From positions 62,001-126,000 of the forward strand of contig JAKLGK010000011.1 of assembly GCA_022710725.1 (NCBI GenBank): a DNA stretch of 64,000 nt, in the 5' to 3' direction. Positions 17,010-26,612 of this stretch are shown here, in pieces. The notes under the pieces are model-generated. The model ran no database searches. It was given only the letters and a program-made list of their open reading frames with translations, and was not told the DNA's origin. Origin of the DNA: Verrucomicrobiota bacterium. Its GTDB lineage: Bacteria > Verrucomicrobiota > Kiritimatiellia > CAIQIC01 > JAGNIJ01. Every line of letters starts with the position of its first letter. Within the stretch, counting starts at the first letter, position 1. The translations under genes were made by a program, and so were the position numbers.

Positions 17010-17495
17010 TTAAGCTTTTGCCGCTTTCTTCAGGTATCCCCGCGCCAGTTTGGCGCCCTCGAAGATGGCCTCGTAGCCCGTGCAGCGGCAGAGGTGGATC
17101 TCGAGGGCGTCCACGATCTCGTCGTCCGTCGCGTCGGGCTTCTTACCGAACAGCGCGTAGAGCCGCAGGACGATGCCGGGCGTGCAGTAGCCGCACTGGA
17201 CCGCGCCGGCGTCCACGAGCGCCTGCTGGATCGGGTGCAGTTTCCCGACGCCGCCCGAGAGGCCCTCGATGGTGACGACGTTCCCGTCCTTGTACTTGGC
17301 CAGGCCGGTGATGCAGCTCTGCACGGCCTCGCCGTTGAGCACGACGGTGCACGCGCCGCAGGTGGCGTCGTCGCAGCCACGCTTGGCGCCGGTGAGGTCC
17401 AGCTTGTCCCGCAGGACATCAATCAGCCGTTCCCAGCCCTCGATCTCCACGGTTCGCGGCACGCCGTTGACGGTCAGGTTGATTTTTTCAGCCAT
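17010..17495 (-). CDS. Xanthine-dehydrogenase-type [2Fe-2S] subunit
   Basis: A 161-residue two-cluster iron-sulfur protein. The plant-type ferredoxin domain has GCDDATCGACTVVLNGEAVQ-like cysteines, and the C-terminal helical domain has QCGYCTPGIVL and CRCTGYEAI. It passes electrons from the molybdenum cofactor subunit at 17584. The start has a good site after the upstream repeat. No FAD subunit is encoded nearby, which is unusual for this three-part enzyme. Confidence 0.92.
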   Translation of the reverse strand: MAEKINLTVNGVPRTVEIEGWERLIDVLRDKLDLTGAKRGCDDATCGACTVVLNGEAVQSCITGLAKYKDGNVVTIEGLSGGVGKLHPIQQALVDAGAVQCGYCTPGIVLRLYALFGKKPDATDDEIVDALEIHLCRCTGYEAIFEGAKLARGYLKKAAKA

Positions 17496-17529
17496 GGTCG
17501 TGTCCTCTTTTCAATTCGTTTTCCCACAG

Positions 17530-17587
17530 GTAGGGCGGCTTGGCTCAAGCCGCCGTTTACGCGGCGCGTTCGGCGAACGCGCCCTAC
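17530..17587. repeat. Two-hairpin intergenic repeat (GTAGGGCG ends)
   Basis: Ends GTAGGGCG (17530-17537) and CGCCCTAC (17580-17587) are complementary. Alternatively two strong hairpins form: GGCGGCTTG/CAAGCCGCC (17534-17554) and GGCGCGTTCG/CGAACGCGCC (17563-17583). Its right end includes the last codons and stop of the molybdenum subunit gene. Confidence 0.7.
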
Positions 17588-19902
17588 CGGCCCTCCAGCG
17601 CCTTCTTGACCTTGTCCGGCGTGACCGGCAACTCGGTAAACTCGACGCCGATCGCGTCCTGGATCGCGTTGAGGATGCAGGGCGCGACGCCGACGAGCGG
17701 GTGCTCGCCGATGCCCCGCGCGCCGAACGGGCCGACCACCGCCGGGGTCTCGACGCAGACCACCGTCTGCTTCGCCGGCCGGTCCTTGATGGTCGGGAAC
17801 CGGTAGCGGCCGAAGAACGGGTTCAGGCACTTGCCGTCCTTGTCGAACTTCAGCTCCTCGTGCAGCGTCGAACCGATCGCGATCATGACGCCGCCGACGA
17901 TCTGCCCGCGGATCTGCTTCGGCTGGATCACCCGGCCGACGTCGAACGACGAGGCGAAGTGGTCGATCAGGACCTTGCCCGTCGCCTTCTCGATCCGGAT
18001 ATCGCACGCCTGCGCGCCGAACGTGTACTCCACACCCGCGCTGCCCTGCCCGGTCTCCGGGTCGAGCCCCGAGTAGCGCGGCAGCCGGCAGTCCGACGTG
18101 GTCTGGACGACCTCGCCGATCGTGATGCCGTCGCCGGTGATGTAGCCGTGGATCAGCCGCGGCACCTCGACGCGGACGCCGGGGTCGGACTTGAGGAAGA
18201 CGAACTCGCCGTCGTAGTCCAGCATGTCCTCGTCGCACTTCAGCACCTGGCCGGCCGTGCGCTTGAGGATGGCGATCGCCTTCTCGGCGGCCCGGACGAT
18301 CGCGCGGCCGCCCTGCGTGGTGAACATCGAGCCGATGGTCTGCCACTCCCACGGCGAGAACTGGGTGTCGATCTCCGTGTAGACCCGGATGCGCTCGGGC
18401 GGGATCTTCAGCGCCTCGGCGGCGACCAGCCGGACGACGTTGCGCAGGCCCTGCCCCACCTCGGCGCCGCCCATGTTGATGCAGACGCTGCCGTCCGAGT
18501 TCATCTTGAGGTAGCAGCCCTTCGAGGAGAACGGCGCGCCCTTGGGCGACTTCATCACCGCCACGAACCCGCGGCCGTAGTAGAACTGTTCGTCCTCCTT
18601 CGGCTTGGGCGAGTCGAAGACGGCCTTCTTCACATTCGCCACGCAGGCGCGGACGTCGCCGTTGGTCTTCCACAGCTTCTCGCCCAGCGAGGTGGTCTTG
18701 CCCTCGCCGAGGTAGTTCTTCTCGCGCAGGGCGAAGGGCGACATCTTGAGCTTGCGCGCGAGCATGTCCATCAGCCGCTCGACGCCGAACTGGCCCTCCT
18801 GATGGCCGTAGCCGCGGAACGCGCCGATCGGCGGCGTGTTGGTGTAGGTCAGGTACGACTCCATGAAGCAGTTCGGAAACTCGTACGGCCCGGTGCAGTT
18901 GTGCGTCGCGCCGATGCAGACGTGGATGCCCGTGTCGGCGTAGGCGCCGGTGGAGTGGTACAGCGTGGCCTGGATCGCCGTCAACGTGCCGTCCTTCTTC
19001 GCGCCGAGCTTCATCTTCGTGCGGATGCCGTGGCCCATCAGCGTGCTGACCAGGTCCTCCTTGCGCGTGGCCACCCACTTGACCGGCCGGCCCGGCACGA
19101 AGCTGGCGATGAACGCGATGGTCTGCTCGACCGTGATGTCGGACTTGTAGCCGAAGCACCCGCCCACCTCGGGAATATGCACGCGCACGTCGGAGATCGG
19201 CCGGTCATAGACCCGCGCGACCTCGTCGCGGATGACGAACGGGCAGATGGACGACGACCAGATCTCGATCAGCCCGTCCTCGTGGAACCACGCGATCGCC
19301 CCGTGCGGCTCGATGGCCGAGCAGGAGCCGAACGGGTAGTTGAACTCGCCCTCGACCGTGACCTCGGCGTCGGCGAAGCCCTTCTTCACGTCGCCCTTCA
19401 CGAGCTTGTAGTAGTTCGCGATGTTCGTCCCGGCCTTCGGGCCGAGGCCCGGCAGGTGCCAGAAGTCGCCGCTGTCGGGATGGATCAGCACGGCGTCGGG
19501 CTTGAGCGCGTCGCGGGCGTCGACGTAGACCGGGAGCGGCTCGTAGACGGGCTTGATCTTCTTCACCGCCTCGCGGGCGTGGTGGGCGCTGTCCGCGATG
19601 ACCGCCGCGACGGCCTCGCCGATATGGCGGACGCGATCGCCGGCCATCGGGGTGAAGTCGCGGATGTTGTCGCCGTAGCGGTAGTTCTGGCCCTGGGCCG
19701 TGACCACCTTGACCACGCCCGGGCACTTCTCGGCCTCCGACGTGTCGATGGACACGATCTTCGCGTGGGCGACCGTCGGCCGCAGGATCGCGCAATGCAG
19801 CATCCCCGGGAGCTTGAGGTCCGCCAGGAACTTGGCCTTGCCGGTGATCTTGGCCGTCGCGTCCGGCCGCAGGATATCCTTCCCGATGTACTTGAATTCC
19901 AT
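17584..19902 (-). CDS. Xanthine-dehydrogenase-type molybdenum cofactor subunit
   Basis: A 772-residue molybdenum hydroxylase large subunit, with the aldehyde-oxidase hammerhead N-terminus (ILRPDATAKITGKAKFLADL, GEAVAAVIAD) and the molybdopterin-binding domain (EPHGAIAWF, EVGGCFGYKS, PPIGAFRGYGHQEGQ, GGAEVGQGLRNVV). The catalytic Glu lies in GARGIGEHPLVG near the C-terminus. It likely hydroxylates hypoxanthine/xanthine or a related heterocycle, in line with the purine nucleoside phosphorylase nearby, but specificity cannot be read with confidence. The start has GGAGGAG upstream. It leads a minus-strand operon with the iron-sulfur subunit and the amidohydrolase. Confidence 0.88.
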   Translation of the reverse strand: MEFKYIGKDILRPDATAKITGKAKFLADLKLPGMLHCAILRPTVAHAKIVSIDTSEAEKCPGVVKVVTAQGQNYRYGDNIRDFTPMAGDRVRHIGEAVAAVIADSAHHAREAVKKIKPVYEPLPVYVDARDALKPDAVLIHPDSGDFWHLPGLGPKAGTNIANYYKLVKGDVKKGFADAEVTVEGEFNYPFGSCSAIEPHGAIAWFHEDGLIEIWSSSICPFVIRDEVARVYDRPISDVRVHIPEVGGCFGYKSDITVEQTIAFIASFVPGRPVKWVATRKEDLVSTLMGHGIRTKMKLGAKKDGTLTAIQATLYHSTGAYADTGIHVCIGATHNCTGPYEFPNCFMESYLTYTNTPPIGAFRGYGHQEGQFGVERLMDMLARKLKMSPFALREKNYLGEGKTTSLGEKLWKTNGDVRACVANVKKAVFDSPKPKEDEQFYYGRGFVAVMKSPKGAPFSSKGCYLKMNSDGSVCINMGGAEVGQGLRNVVRLVAAEALKIPPERIRVYTEIDTQFSPWEWQTIGSMFTTQGGRAIVRAAEKAIAILKRTAGQVLKCDEDMLDYDGEFVFLKSDPGVRVEVPRLIHGYITGDGITIGEVVQTTSDCRLPRYSGLDPETGQGSAGVEYTFGAQACDIRIEKATGKVLIDHFASSFDVGRVIQPKQIRGQIVGGVMIAIGSTLHEELKFDKDGKCLNPFFGRYRFPTIKDRPAKQTVVCVETPAVVGPFGARGIGEHPLVGVAPCILNAIQDAIGVEFTELPVTPDKVKKALEGR

Positions 19903-20034
19903 GGGACTCCTCCAGGCTTTATCAATAGGTTTGGAGATAGTACCCCACGCCCGCGGCCCGGTGAATAATAAAACGGGCCTTTTTTACATTTCTGGCCGGT
20001 CCGGGTACTGACTTGGACATGGGGAGTTCCCGGC

Positions 20035-20063
20035 TTGCCGGGGCAAAACCGGTGGCCTAGAAT
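20035..20063 (+). promoter_or_regulatory. Putative promoter of the GH18/amidase giant
   Basis: TTGCCG (20035-20040), 17 bases, TAGAAT (20058-20063). Eight bases then lead to the ATG at 20072 without a ribosome-binding site, pointing to leaderless expression. Confidence 0.5.
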
Positions 20064-20071
20064 TACACAAT

Positions 20072-23000
20072 ATGACCCGTACAACCTGTCTGTTCACGCT
20101 GGCCGTGTGCGCCGCGCTCGGCCTGTCCCTGCCCGGCCGGGCCGTCGCCGGAGACCCCAATCCGGCCACCCCGGAAGACGAGAGCGCCAACTGGACGGTG
20201 ACCGACCCCGTGGACCAGGATTTCTCGGAAGGGACGCCGGCGCCGGCGTCGCGGGAGGCCGCCCCGGCCGTCCTGCCCGTATCCATCCACCAGGCCGAGG
20301 CCGAGTACTACAAGCAGTTCCGGGCCGTCACGGAAAGCGACTGGGACGCCGTGCGGCGCGACCTGCGCGAGAAGGAACTCGGCGCCGCTCCCCGCGCGCT
20401 CACGGGCGCCTCGACGCCCGGGCCGTTCACCCTCCAGAAGGAGGTCTTCGGCTGGTACCCGTCGTGGGAAGGCTCCAGCTACACCAACTTCGAGTTCACC
20501 CTGCTCTCGACCGTCGCCTACTTCAATTACGAGGTCAACGCGGGCACCGGCTACGCGGTCACGATGAACAGCTGGTCCAACACGCCGCTGGTCTACTGGG
20601 CGCATTCCAACAACGTGGACGTGGTCCTCTGCGCCACGCTCATGTCGAACCACGCCGCCTTCTTCGGCAGCGCCGCGGCCCAGAGCAATCTCATCAACGA
20701 GCTCGTCCGCGTGGTCCAGTTGCGCGGCGCGGAAGGCGTCAACATTGATTTTGAGGCCATCGCCAGCGGGTACGCCGAGGAACTGACGTTGTTCATGAGC
20801 AACCTGACGGTCAGGATGCATGCCCAGGTGCCCGGCTCGCAGGTCTCCATCTGCCTCCCCTCCGTGGACTGGAGCAGCAATTTCGACGTCGCCGAGTACG
20901 AGGGGTTTCTCGATAAGTGCATCATCATGGGCTACGATTACTCGTGGAGCACGGATGATCAGGCCGGGCCGGTCGCGCCGCTCAAGGGCAGCGCCATCTT
21001 CAGTTCGTGGTGCGTTCAGAAATCCGTCACCAACTACTTGGACCTCGGGCTCTCGCCAGGGAAGCTGCTCCTTGGCTGCCCGTACTACGGTTACGACTGG
21101 CCGACGGTCTCCCACGCGATGCACGCCGACACCACGGGCGACGGCACCGCCCGGCAGTACCCCAGCGCGGAGTCGTACGCCGGCACCTACGGCTACAACT
21201 GGGACACGAACTCGCTGACGCCCTACGTGCTCTACGGCAGCTACCGCCAGCTCTGGTACGACGACACGAACAGCCTCGGCCTCAAGTACGACTTCGTCAA
21301 TATGAAGGAGCTGGCCGGCATCGGCATCTGGGCGCTGAACTACGACGAGGGCACCTCGGATCTCTGGGACCTGCTCGCCAGCAAATTCGCGGGCGAGGCC
21401 GACTGGCAAAGCCAGGACCCGGGGACGACGGCCTCCTTCTACGGCGTGGACGCCCTGAACGGCCAGTGGGCCGCCGTGGGCGCGGGCGGGGTGATCTCCA
21501 CCTCCGGCGACGACGGCCTGAACTGGACCTCGCGCGTCTCCGGCACGGGCAGCCTGCTGCTGAACGTCGTCGGCGGGGGCGGCCTGTGGGTCGCCGTCGG
21601 GGACACGGGCACGGTGGTGACCTCGTCCGGCGGGGCGACCTGGACGACGCGCTCCACGCCGACCAACGCCATGCTGCGCGGCGCCGCCTACGGCAACGGC
21701 GCGTACGTGACGGCCGGCGCCGGCGGCGTCATCCTGCGCTCGACGGACGGCTCCACCTGGGCGCAGCAGGTCTCGGGCACAACGAACACGATCCAGGGCG
21801 TGAACTACGTCGGCAGCCTGTTCATCGCCACGGGTGAAAACAGCGTCCTGCTCACCTCCTCCGACGGCATCTCCTGGACCTCGCGCACCTCGAACGCGGG
21901 CGGCTGGCTGCTGGACGCCGCGTACGGCAACGGCGCGTACGTGGCCGTGGGCATCGGCTCGCGCGTCGTGACCTCGCCGGACGGCACGACCTGGACCCGC
22001 CAGACCAACGACCTCCCCTCGGCCAGCGCGAACCTCTACCGCGTGGCCTTCGGCAGCGGGCAATTCGTGGCCGTGGGGCAAGGCGGCGTCATCTGGGGCT
22101 CGACGGACGGAAGCAACTGGACCGCCGAAGTATCCGGCACGACGAATTTCCTCCGCGGCGTCGCGTTCAGCAACGACCTCTTCATGGCGGCGGGCTACAA
22201 CGGGACCATCCTGACCAAGGGCGCGGGCGCGCCGTCCGTCGAGATCGCGACCGCGGGCGCCACCGTGCCCAACGCCACCTCCAGCCAGACCGTCACCGGC
22301 GCGGCCAACGCCTACGTCGTGGGCACGATGCGCTGGACCAACAGCCTGGGCGGCAGCGGGACGTTCGCCGCGGCGACTCCCTGGTCGTTCTCCGCCTCGC
22401 TCTCGGTCGGGACCAACGTCCTCACCGTCACCGGCACGAATACGGCGGGGTCGGCGGCCAGCGACAGCGTGTCCTTCATTCGGCAGGCGGCGGAGGGCGG
22501 CGGCGGCTCGGGATCGGAAACGACGGCCGCGGCGCAGCCGGGCGGCGCGTTGAGCGACGTCGTCGTCTTCACCAGCGCGGGCCACGGGTTCACGTACAAC
22601 AGCACCTATGGGTGGATCACGGGCCGCGGGTTGGACAACCAGGTGGTCGAGGACATCGGCAACATCGACCAGCTCAACTATTTCGCCGAGTACTGCTTCA
22701 AGGCCGGGGCCACCGTGGTCCCCTTCCGCCCCTTGGGCCAGCAGACCAACGAGGTGGTGCTGGACAACACCAACTCCGCCCGCGTCACCTTCGGCGGGAC
22801 CTGGAGCAACAGCACCTCCAGCACCTACTACGGCGAGGCCGGCGCCACGCCCTACCGTTACGCGTACATCAACTCGACCGCGACCACGGCCTGGGCCATC
22901 TACCGGCCGAACCTTCCCGCCGCCGGCTTCTACCCGGTCTACGCGTGGGCGCGCAGCGGGTCGGACCGCGTGAAGCAGCTGTACCGGGTCTACCACTCCG

Positions 23001-26000
23001 GCGGCGTGACGGACGTGCGGGTCAACCACCGGCGCGTGGGCCTGGGCTGGGTCTGGCTGGGCACCTACTACTTCGACGCCGGGACCAACCATAGCGTGAA
23101 CATCTCGAACTACGCGCCCGACGGGTACCTGGCCACGGACGTGGTCATCGCCGACGCGATCCGGTTCGGCAACGGCATGGGCAACATCGACCGCGGCGCC
23201 GGCGTGTCGGGCCTGGAGCGGGAACTGGAGGCCTCCCGGTACTGGGTGCAGTCCATGGTCGGACAGGGCATGAGTTCCACCCTGTACGACAGCGCCGGCC
23301 TCGACGACACCGACGACAACGTCGGCGCGCCCAACCGCATGGCGTACGAGATGAACCGCGAGTCCGACGGCGGGTATTTCGACCGCATCTATCTCGGGTT
23401 CCATTCCAACGCCGGCTCGGGCGCCGGCCGCGGCCCCATGGGCCTCTACGACACGCGCTTCTCGGCGCCGTACAGCGGCATGCAGCAGGTCTACGCCACG
23501 AAGGTCGCCGCCGAACTGACCAACGACCTCGGGTACGGCGACCTAGGCGTCTGGTTCCCCGACAGCTTCACCAACAACACGGCGAACCTGTACGGGAGCA
23601 TGTACGGCGAGATATTCGGCGCCATCGTCTCGAACGAGATGAACTCGACGATCATCGAGGTGGGCTACCACGACAACCTCCATGACACGTATCTCCTCCG
23701 CTGCCCCTCCGCGCGGCGCGTGATGGCCATGGCTTCGTACCAGGCCATTGTCAAGTACTTGAGCGCGAGCAATGCCGCTGTTTCCTCCGTCCTACTGCCC
23801 GATCCGCCCACCGACGTGAGCGCGGTCAACGACGGCGCGGGCGCCGTGACGGTGGCGTGGCAGGCCCCGGTAACCAACAAGGCGGGCGGTTCGGCGGCAA
23901 CCGGGTACATCGTCTACCGCTCAACCAACGGATTCGGATTCGGCAATCCCGTCACGGTGCCCGGCGCGGCCACGCTGTCGGCGACCCTGACCAACATGAC
24001 GGCGGGGCAGATCTACTACTTCCAGGTGTGCGCGACCAACGCGGGCGGCGAGTCGCTGGCTTCCAAGACCGTCGGTGTGCGCGTTTCGCCCGCGGGCTAC
24101 GCGACGCACTTGGTCGTCAACGGGTTCGAGCGCAACGAGCGGCGCCTGACGCCCACGCGCTACTACGCCTACAACATCGACGGCGACGTCGCGCGCGTGA
24201 TCCAGCGCACGATCAACTCCCAGGATTACGTCATCCAATACGGGACCGCCCTCGCCGCCGCGGGCCGCTACTTCGACTCGTGCGACAACGACGCGGTCGC
24301 CGACGGCGACATCGACCTCACCGACTATTTCGCCGCCTACTGGATCCTCGGCCGCGAATCGACCGCCGACGAGACCATCTCCGACGCGGAACAGGCCCTG
24401 GTCACGGCATTCCTGAACCAAAGCAACCGGCTGTTCGTTTCGGGTACTGAACTCGGTTGGGACCTGCAACAGTACGGCGCCGCCTCGGATAAGAGCTTCT
24501 GCTCCAACTACCTCAAGACCGCCTACGTGGCGGACGATGCGGGAACCAACGTGGCCGCCGCCCGCGCCAGCGGAGTATTCGGCGGTCTCGCGAACCTGGT
24601 GTTCGACTACACCGGCACGGGCCCCGTCTACCGGGCCGCCTACCCGGACACGCTGGCCACGGCCGGCTCCCCCGCCTCCACGGCCGCGCTGGTCTACGGG
24701 ACGTCCGCGGGCGGCGCCAGCGTGGCGGCCATCTCTTACAGCAACCAGTATCGCCTCGTGGTCATGGGGTTCCCGTTCGAGACCATCCTGGACGCCTCCG
24801 CCCGCACCAACCTGATGAGGCGCACGCTGGACTTCTTTGGCAGCGCGCCGGCGGACAGCCCGGTGACGGACATCACCAACGGCAACGCGTCCGTGGCCAA
24901 CGCCGTCGGTTCCATCGTGATCGGCGGCACGAACAACCCCGCCGTCATCGGGCAGATGACCTGGACCAACAGCCTGACCGCCGGCAGCGGCTCCTTCGCG
25001 GCCGCCGCGACCTGGTCCAGCGGAAGCATCGGGCTCAACGTCGGCACGAACGTCATCACCGTCCGGGGCACGAACTACCTCGGCGACGCGAGCAGCGATT
25101 CGGTGTCCATCATCCGCGAGCCGGCTGCGGGCGGCGGGAGCTACGTCTTCGAGGACGACTTCGAGGACGGCGACCTGGCCGGCTGGACCGAGGGGACAAC
25201 GGGGCACTGGACCAACACGACTTCCGGCGCCATCACGGGGACGCGCTCGCTGAAACACAATCTCTCCAGCGTGGAAACCACGAGCTGCATCTACGCCCAA
25301 CCGGTCTATTCGCTGGCCGGGACGCAGACCCTGTGGCGCTTCAACCTCAAGGGCGGAAACTGGGATCCGTCCGCCGACAACCGGTTCTGGGTCTACCTCG
25401 CAGCCAACGAGGCTGACCTGGGAGGGGCGACTGTGGACGGCTATGCCGTAGGCGTGAACCTGGCCGGTTCCTCGGACACTGTGACGCTCTGGCGCGTGGC
25501 CAACGGCGCGGCGGCGGCTACGATCATCCAGTCCGCGCTGGATTGGAGCGCATACACAACGGGAGGCATCCAGGTCTCTCGGTCCGCGGCCGGCGTGTGG
25601 GAACTCGAGGTGGACTCCAACGGCGGGTTCGACAACCTCGTCTCCGCCGGAACGGGGTCGGACACGACCTACACGGACACCTCCTACTTCGGGCTGTTCT
25701 TCGACTTTACCGCGACGCGCGCGGGGTATCTCTGGATGGACGACGTCCGCATCTGGCAGACCAACAGCATCGGCGAGGACGCCGACTCGGACGGCATGGC
25801 GGACTGGTGGGAGGCCATGTACTTCACCAACGGCGTCTCCGCCCTGCCCGGTGACGACGCCGACGGTGACGGTTCGCCCAACTACAACGAGTTCATTGCC
25901 TACACCATCCCGACCAACCGTGGCTCGGTCTTCGAGCTAACAAGCCCCTCCAACGCGGCGGGCGGCGTATTCTACTTCACATGGCCCAGCGCGACGGACC

Positions 26001-26164
26001 GGCTGTATACCGTGCGCGTCACGACCAACCTGCTGAACTCCTTCAGCGACTGGTCCAACAACATCGCGGCCACCCCCCCGGCCAACATCTTCCGGGACGC
26101 CGTTCACACGAACGACATCCGCCTGTTCTACAACGTCAACGTCGACTACCCCGGCGCGCCCTGA
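20072..26164 (+). CDS. Giant secreted GH18 + N-acetylmuramoyl-L-alanine amidase multidomain protein
   Basis: A 2030-residue exported protein. In order: signal peptide (1-26); GH18 domain (about 118-442) with GVNIDFEAI holding the catalytic Glu, as in YaaH/SleL cell-wall hydrolases; YCF48/sialidase-like repeats (450-715, W-T-SxxxGxxW units); Ig-like domain A (720-805); zinc amidase_3 (828-1233) with SAGHGF, VVEDIGN, FHSNAG and IIEVGYH; a golvesin-like insert within it (about 893-1030); fibronectin III (1243-1340); an unassigned domain (1343-1597); Ig-like domain B (1600-1685), a copy of A; a jelly-roll domain (1690-1897); a calcium-binding DxDxDG repeat (1900-1947) and a C-terminal module ending FYNVNVDYPGAP. 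Both enzymes probably act on peptidoglycan. Domain limits are estimates. Confidence 0.8.
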   Translation: MTRTTCLFTLAVCAALGLSLPGRAVAGDPNPATPEDESANWTVTDPVDQDFSEGTPAPASREAAPAVLPVSIHQAEAEYYKQFRAVTESDWDAVRRDLREKELGAAPRALTGASTPGPFTLQKEVFGWYPSWEGSSYTNFEFTLLSTVAYFNYEVNAGTGYAVTMNSWSNTPLVYWAHSNNVDVVLCATLMSNHAAFFGSAAAQSNLINELVRVVQLRGAEGVNIDFEAIASGYAEELTLFMSNLTVRMHAQVPGSQVSICLPSVDWSSNFDVAEYEGFLDKCIIMGYDYSWSTDDQAGPVAPLKGSAIFSSWCVQKSVTNYLDLGLSPGKLLLGCPYYGYDWPTVSHAMHADTTGDGTARQYPSAESYAGTYGYNWDTNSLTPYVLYGSYRQLWYDDTNSLGLKYDFVNMKELAGIGIWALNYDEGTSDLWDLLASKFAGEADWQSQDPGTTASFYGVDALNGQWAAVGAGGVISTSGDDGLNWTSRVSGTGSLLLNVVGGGGLWVAVGDTGTVVTSSGGATWTTRSTPTNAMLRGAAYGNGAYVTAGAGGVILRSTDGSTWAQQVSGTTNTIQGVNYVGSLFIATGENSVLLTSSDGISWTSRTSNAGGWLLDAAYGNGAYVAVGIGSRVVTSPDGTTWTRQTNDLPSASANLYRVAFGSGQFVAVGQGGVIWGSTDGSNWTAEVSGTTNFLRGVAFSNDLFMAAGYNGTILTKGAGAPSVEIATAGATVPNATSSQTVTGAANAYVVGTMRWTNSLGGSGTFAAATPWSFSASLSVGTNVLTVTGTNTAGSAASDSVSFIRQAAEGGGGSGSETTAAAQPGGALSDVVVFTSAGHGFTYNSTYGWITGRGLDNQVVEDIGNIDQLNYFAEYCFKAGATVVPFRPLGQQTNEVVLDNTNSARVTFGGTWSNSTSSTYYGEAGATPYRYAYINSTATTAWAIYRPNLPAAGFYPVYAWARSGSDRVKQLYRVYHSGGVTDVRVNHRRVGLGWVWLGTYYFDAGTNHSVNISNYAPDGYLATDVVIADAIRFGNGMGNIDRGAGVSGLERELEASRYWVQSMVGQGMSSTLYDSAGLDDTDDNVGAPNRMAYEMNRESDGGYFDRIYLGFHSNAGSGAGRGPMGLYDTRFSAPYSGMQQVYATKVAAELTNDLGYGDLGVWFPDSFTNNTANLYGSMYGEIFGAIVSNEMNSTIIEVGYHDNLHDTYLLRCPSARRVMAMASYQAIVKYLSASNAAVSSVLLPDPPTDVSAVNDGAGAVTVAWQAPVTNKAGGSAATGYIVYRSTNGFGFGNPVTVPGAATLSATLTNMTAGQIYYFQVCATNAGGESLASKTVGVRVSPAGYATHLVVNGFERNERRLTPTRYYAYNIDGDVARVIQRTINSQDYVIQYGTALAAAGRYFDSCDNDAVADGDIDLTDYFAAYWILGRESTADETISDAEQALVTAFLNQSNRLFVSGTELGWDLQQYGAASDKSFCSNYLKTAYVADDAGTNVAAARASGVFGGLANLVFDYTGTGPVYRAAYPDTLATAGSPASTAALVYGTSAGGASVAAISYSNQYRLVVMGFPFETILDASARTNLMRRTLDFFGSAPADSPVTDITNGNASVANAVGSIVIGGTNNPAVIGQMTWTNSLTAGSGSFAAAATWSSGSIGLNVGTNVITVRGTNYLGDASSDSVSIIREPAAGGGSYVFEDDFEDGDLAGWTEGTTGHWTNTTSGAITGTRSLKHNLSSVETTSCIYAQPVYSLAGTQTLWRFNLKGGNWDPSADNRFWVYLAANEADLGGATVDGYAVGVNLAGSSDTVTLWRVANGAAAATIIQSALDWSAYTTGGIQVSRSAAGVWELEVDSNGGFDNLVSAGTGSDTTYTDTSYFGLFFDFTATRAGYLWMDDVRIWQTNSIGEDADSDGMADWWEAMYFTNGVSALPGDDADGDGSPNYNEFIAYTIPTNRGSVFELTSPSNAAGGVFYFTWPSATDRLYTVRVTTNLLNSFSDWSNNIAATPPANIFRDAVHTNDIRLFYNVNVDYPGAP

Positions 26165-26181
26165 CGGTTCCTGAAAATAGC

Positions 26182-26209
26182 TTGCATCCTGGCGGGGGTC
26201 CTGTACATT
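26182..26209 (+). promoter_or_regulatory. Putative promoter of the initiator tRNA gene
   Basis: TTGCAT (26182-26187), 16 bases, TACATT (26204-26209), 12 bases before the tRNA. Confidence 0.5.
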
Positions 26210-26221
26210 CCTCGCCCTGAC

Positions 26222-26298
<77 letters not shown>

Positions 26299-26305
26299 AC
26301 TTTGC

Positions 26306-26337
26306 GGGCCTGAAATGATGAATTTCAGGCCCTTTTT
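26306..26337 (+). terminator. Intrinsic terminator after the tRNA
   Basis: Stem GGGCCTGAAAT/ATTTCAGGCCC (26306-26316 with 26322-26332), five-base loop, then TTTTT. Confidence 0.9.
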
Positions 26338-26362
26338 CGCTGACCGGCTGAAAGCCGTGGCG

Positions 26363-26599
26363 TTACGAAGCGCGGCCGGACGATTCGAGGAGGGCGGCCA
26401 TCGCGAGCCCGATGAACACCCCGATCAACTGCAACAGGGGCAGGACTACGAAGACGAGCCCGCCTTGGGGATCCGGTCGAGTTACACATGATCCTCTCCC
26501 GGGTTCGCCGCCCGCGAGCATGAAGAACGCGGTGTAAAAAAAGGCCAGGACCAGCAGCGCCCAAATGGCTCTACCGATCGTGCGGGCGTTCCCGTTCAT
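26363..26599 (-). CDS. Small two-helix membrane protein, unknown
   Basis: A 78-residue frame with two hydrophobic segments (ALLVLAFFYTAFFMLAGG, about 14-31, and LVFVVLPLLQLIGVFIGLAM, about 48-67). It begins 13 bases after the stop of the membrane spermidine-synthase-like gene and is the last member of that minus-strand cluster. No ribosome-binding site is obvious and no family is recognised, so it is plausible but not certain. Confidence 0.5.
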   Translation of the reverse strand: MNGNARTIGRAIWALLVLAFFYTAFFMLAGGEPGRGSCVTRPDPQGGLVFVVLPLLQLIGVFIGLAMAALLESSGRAS

Positions 26600-26612
26600 G
26601 GCAAGGCCCTGG

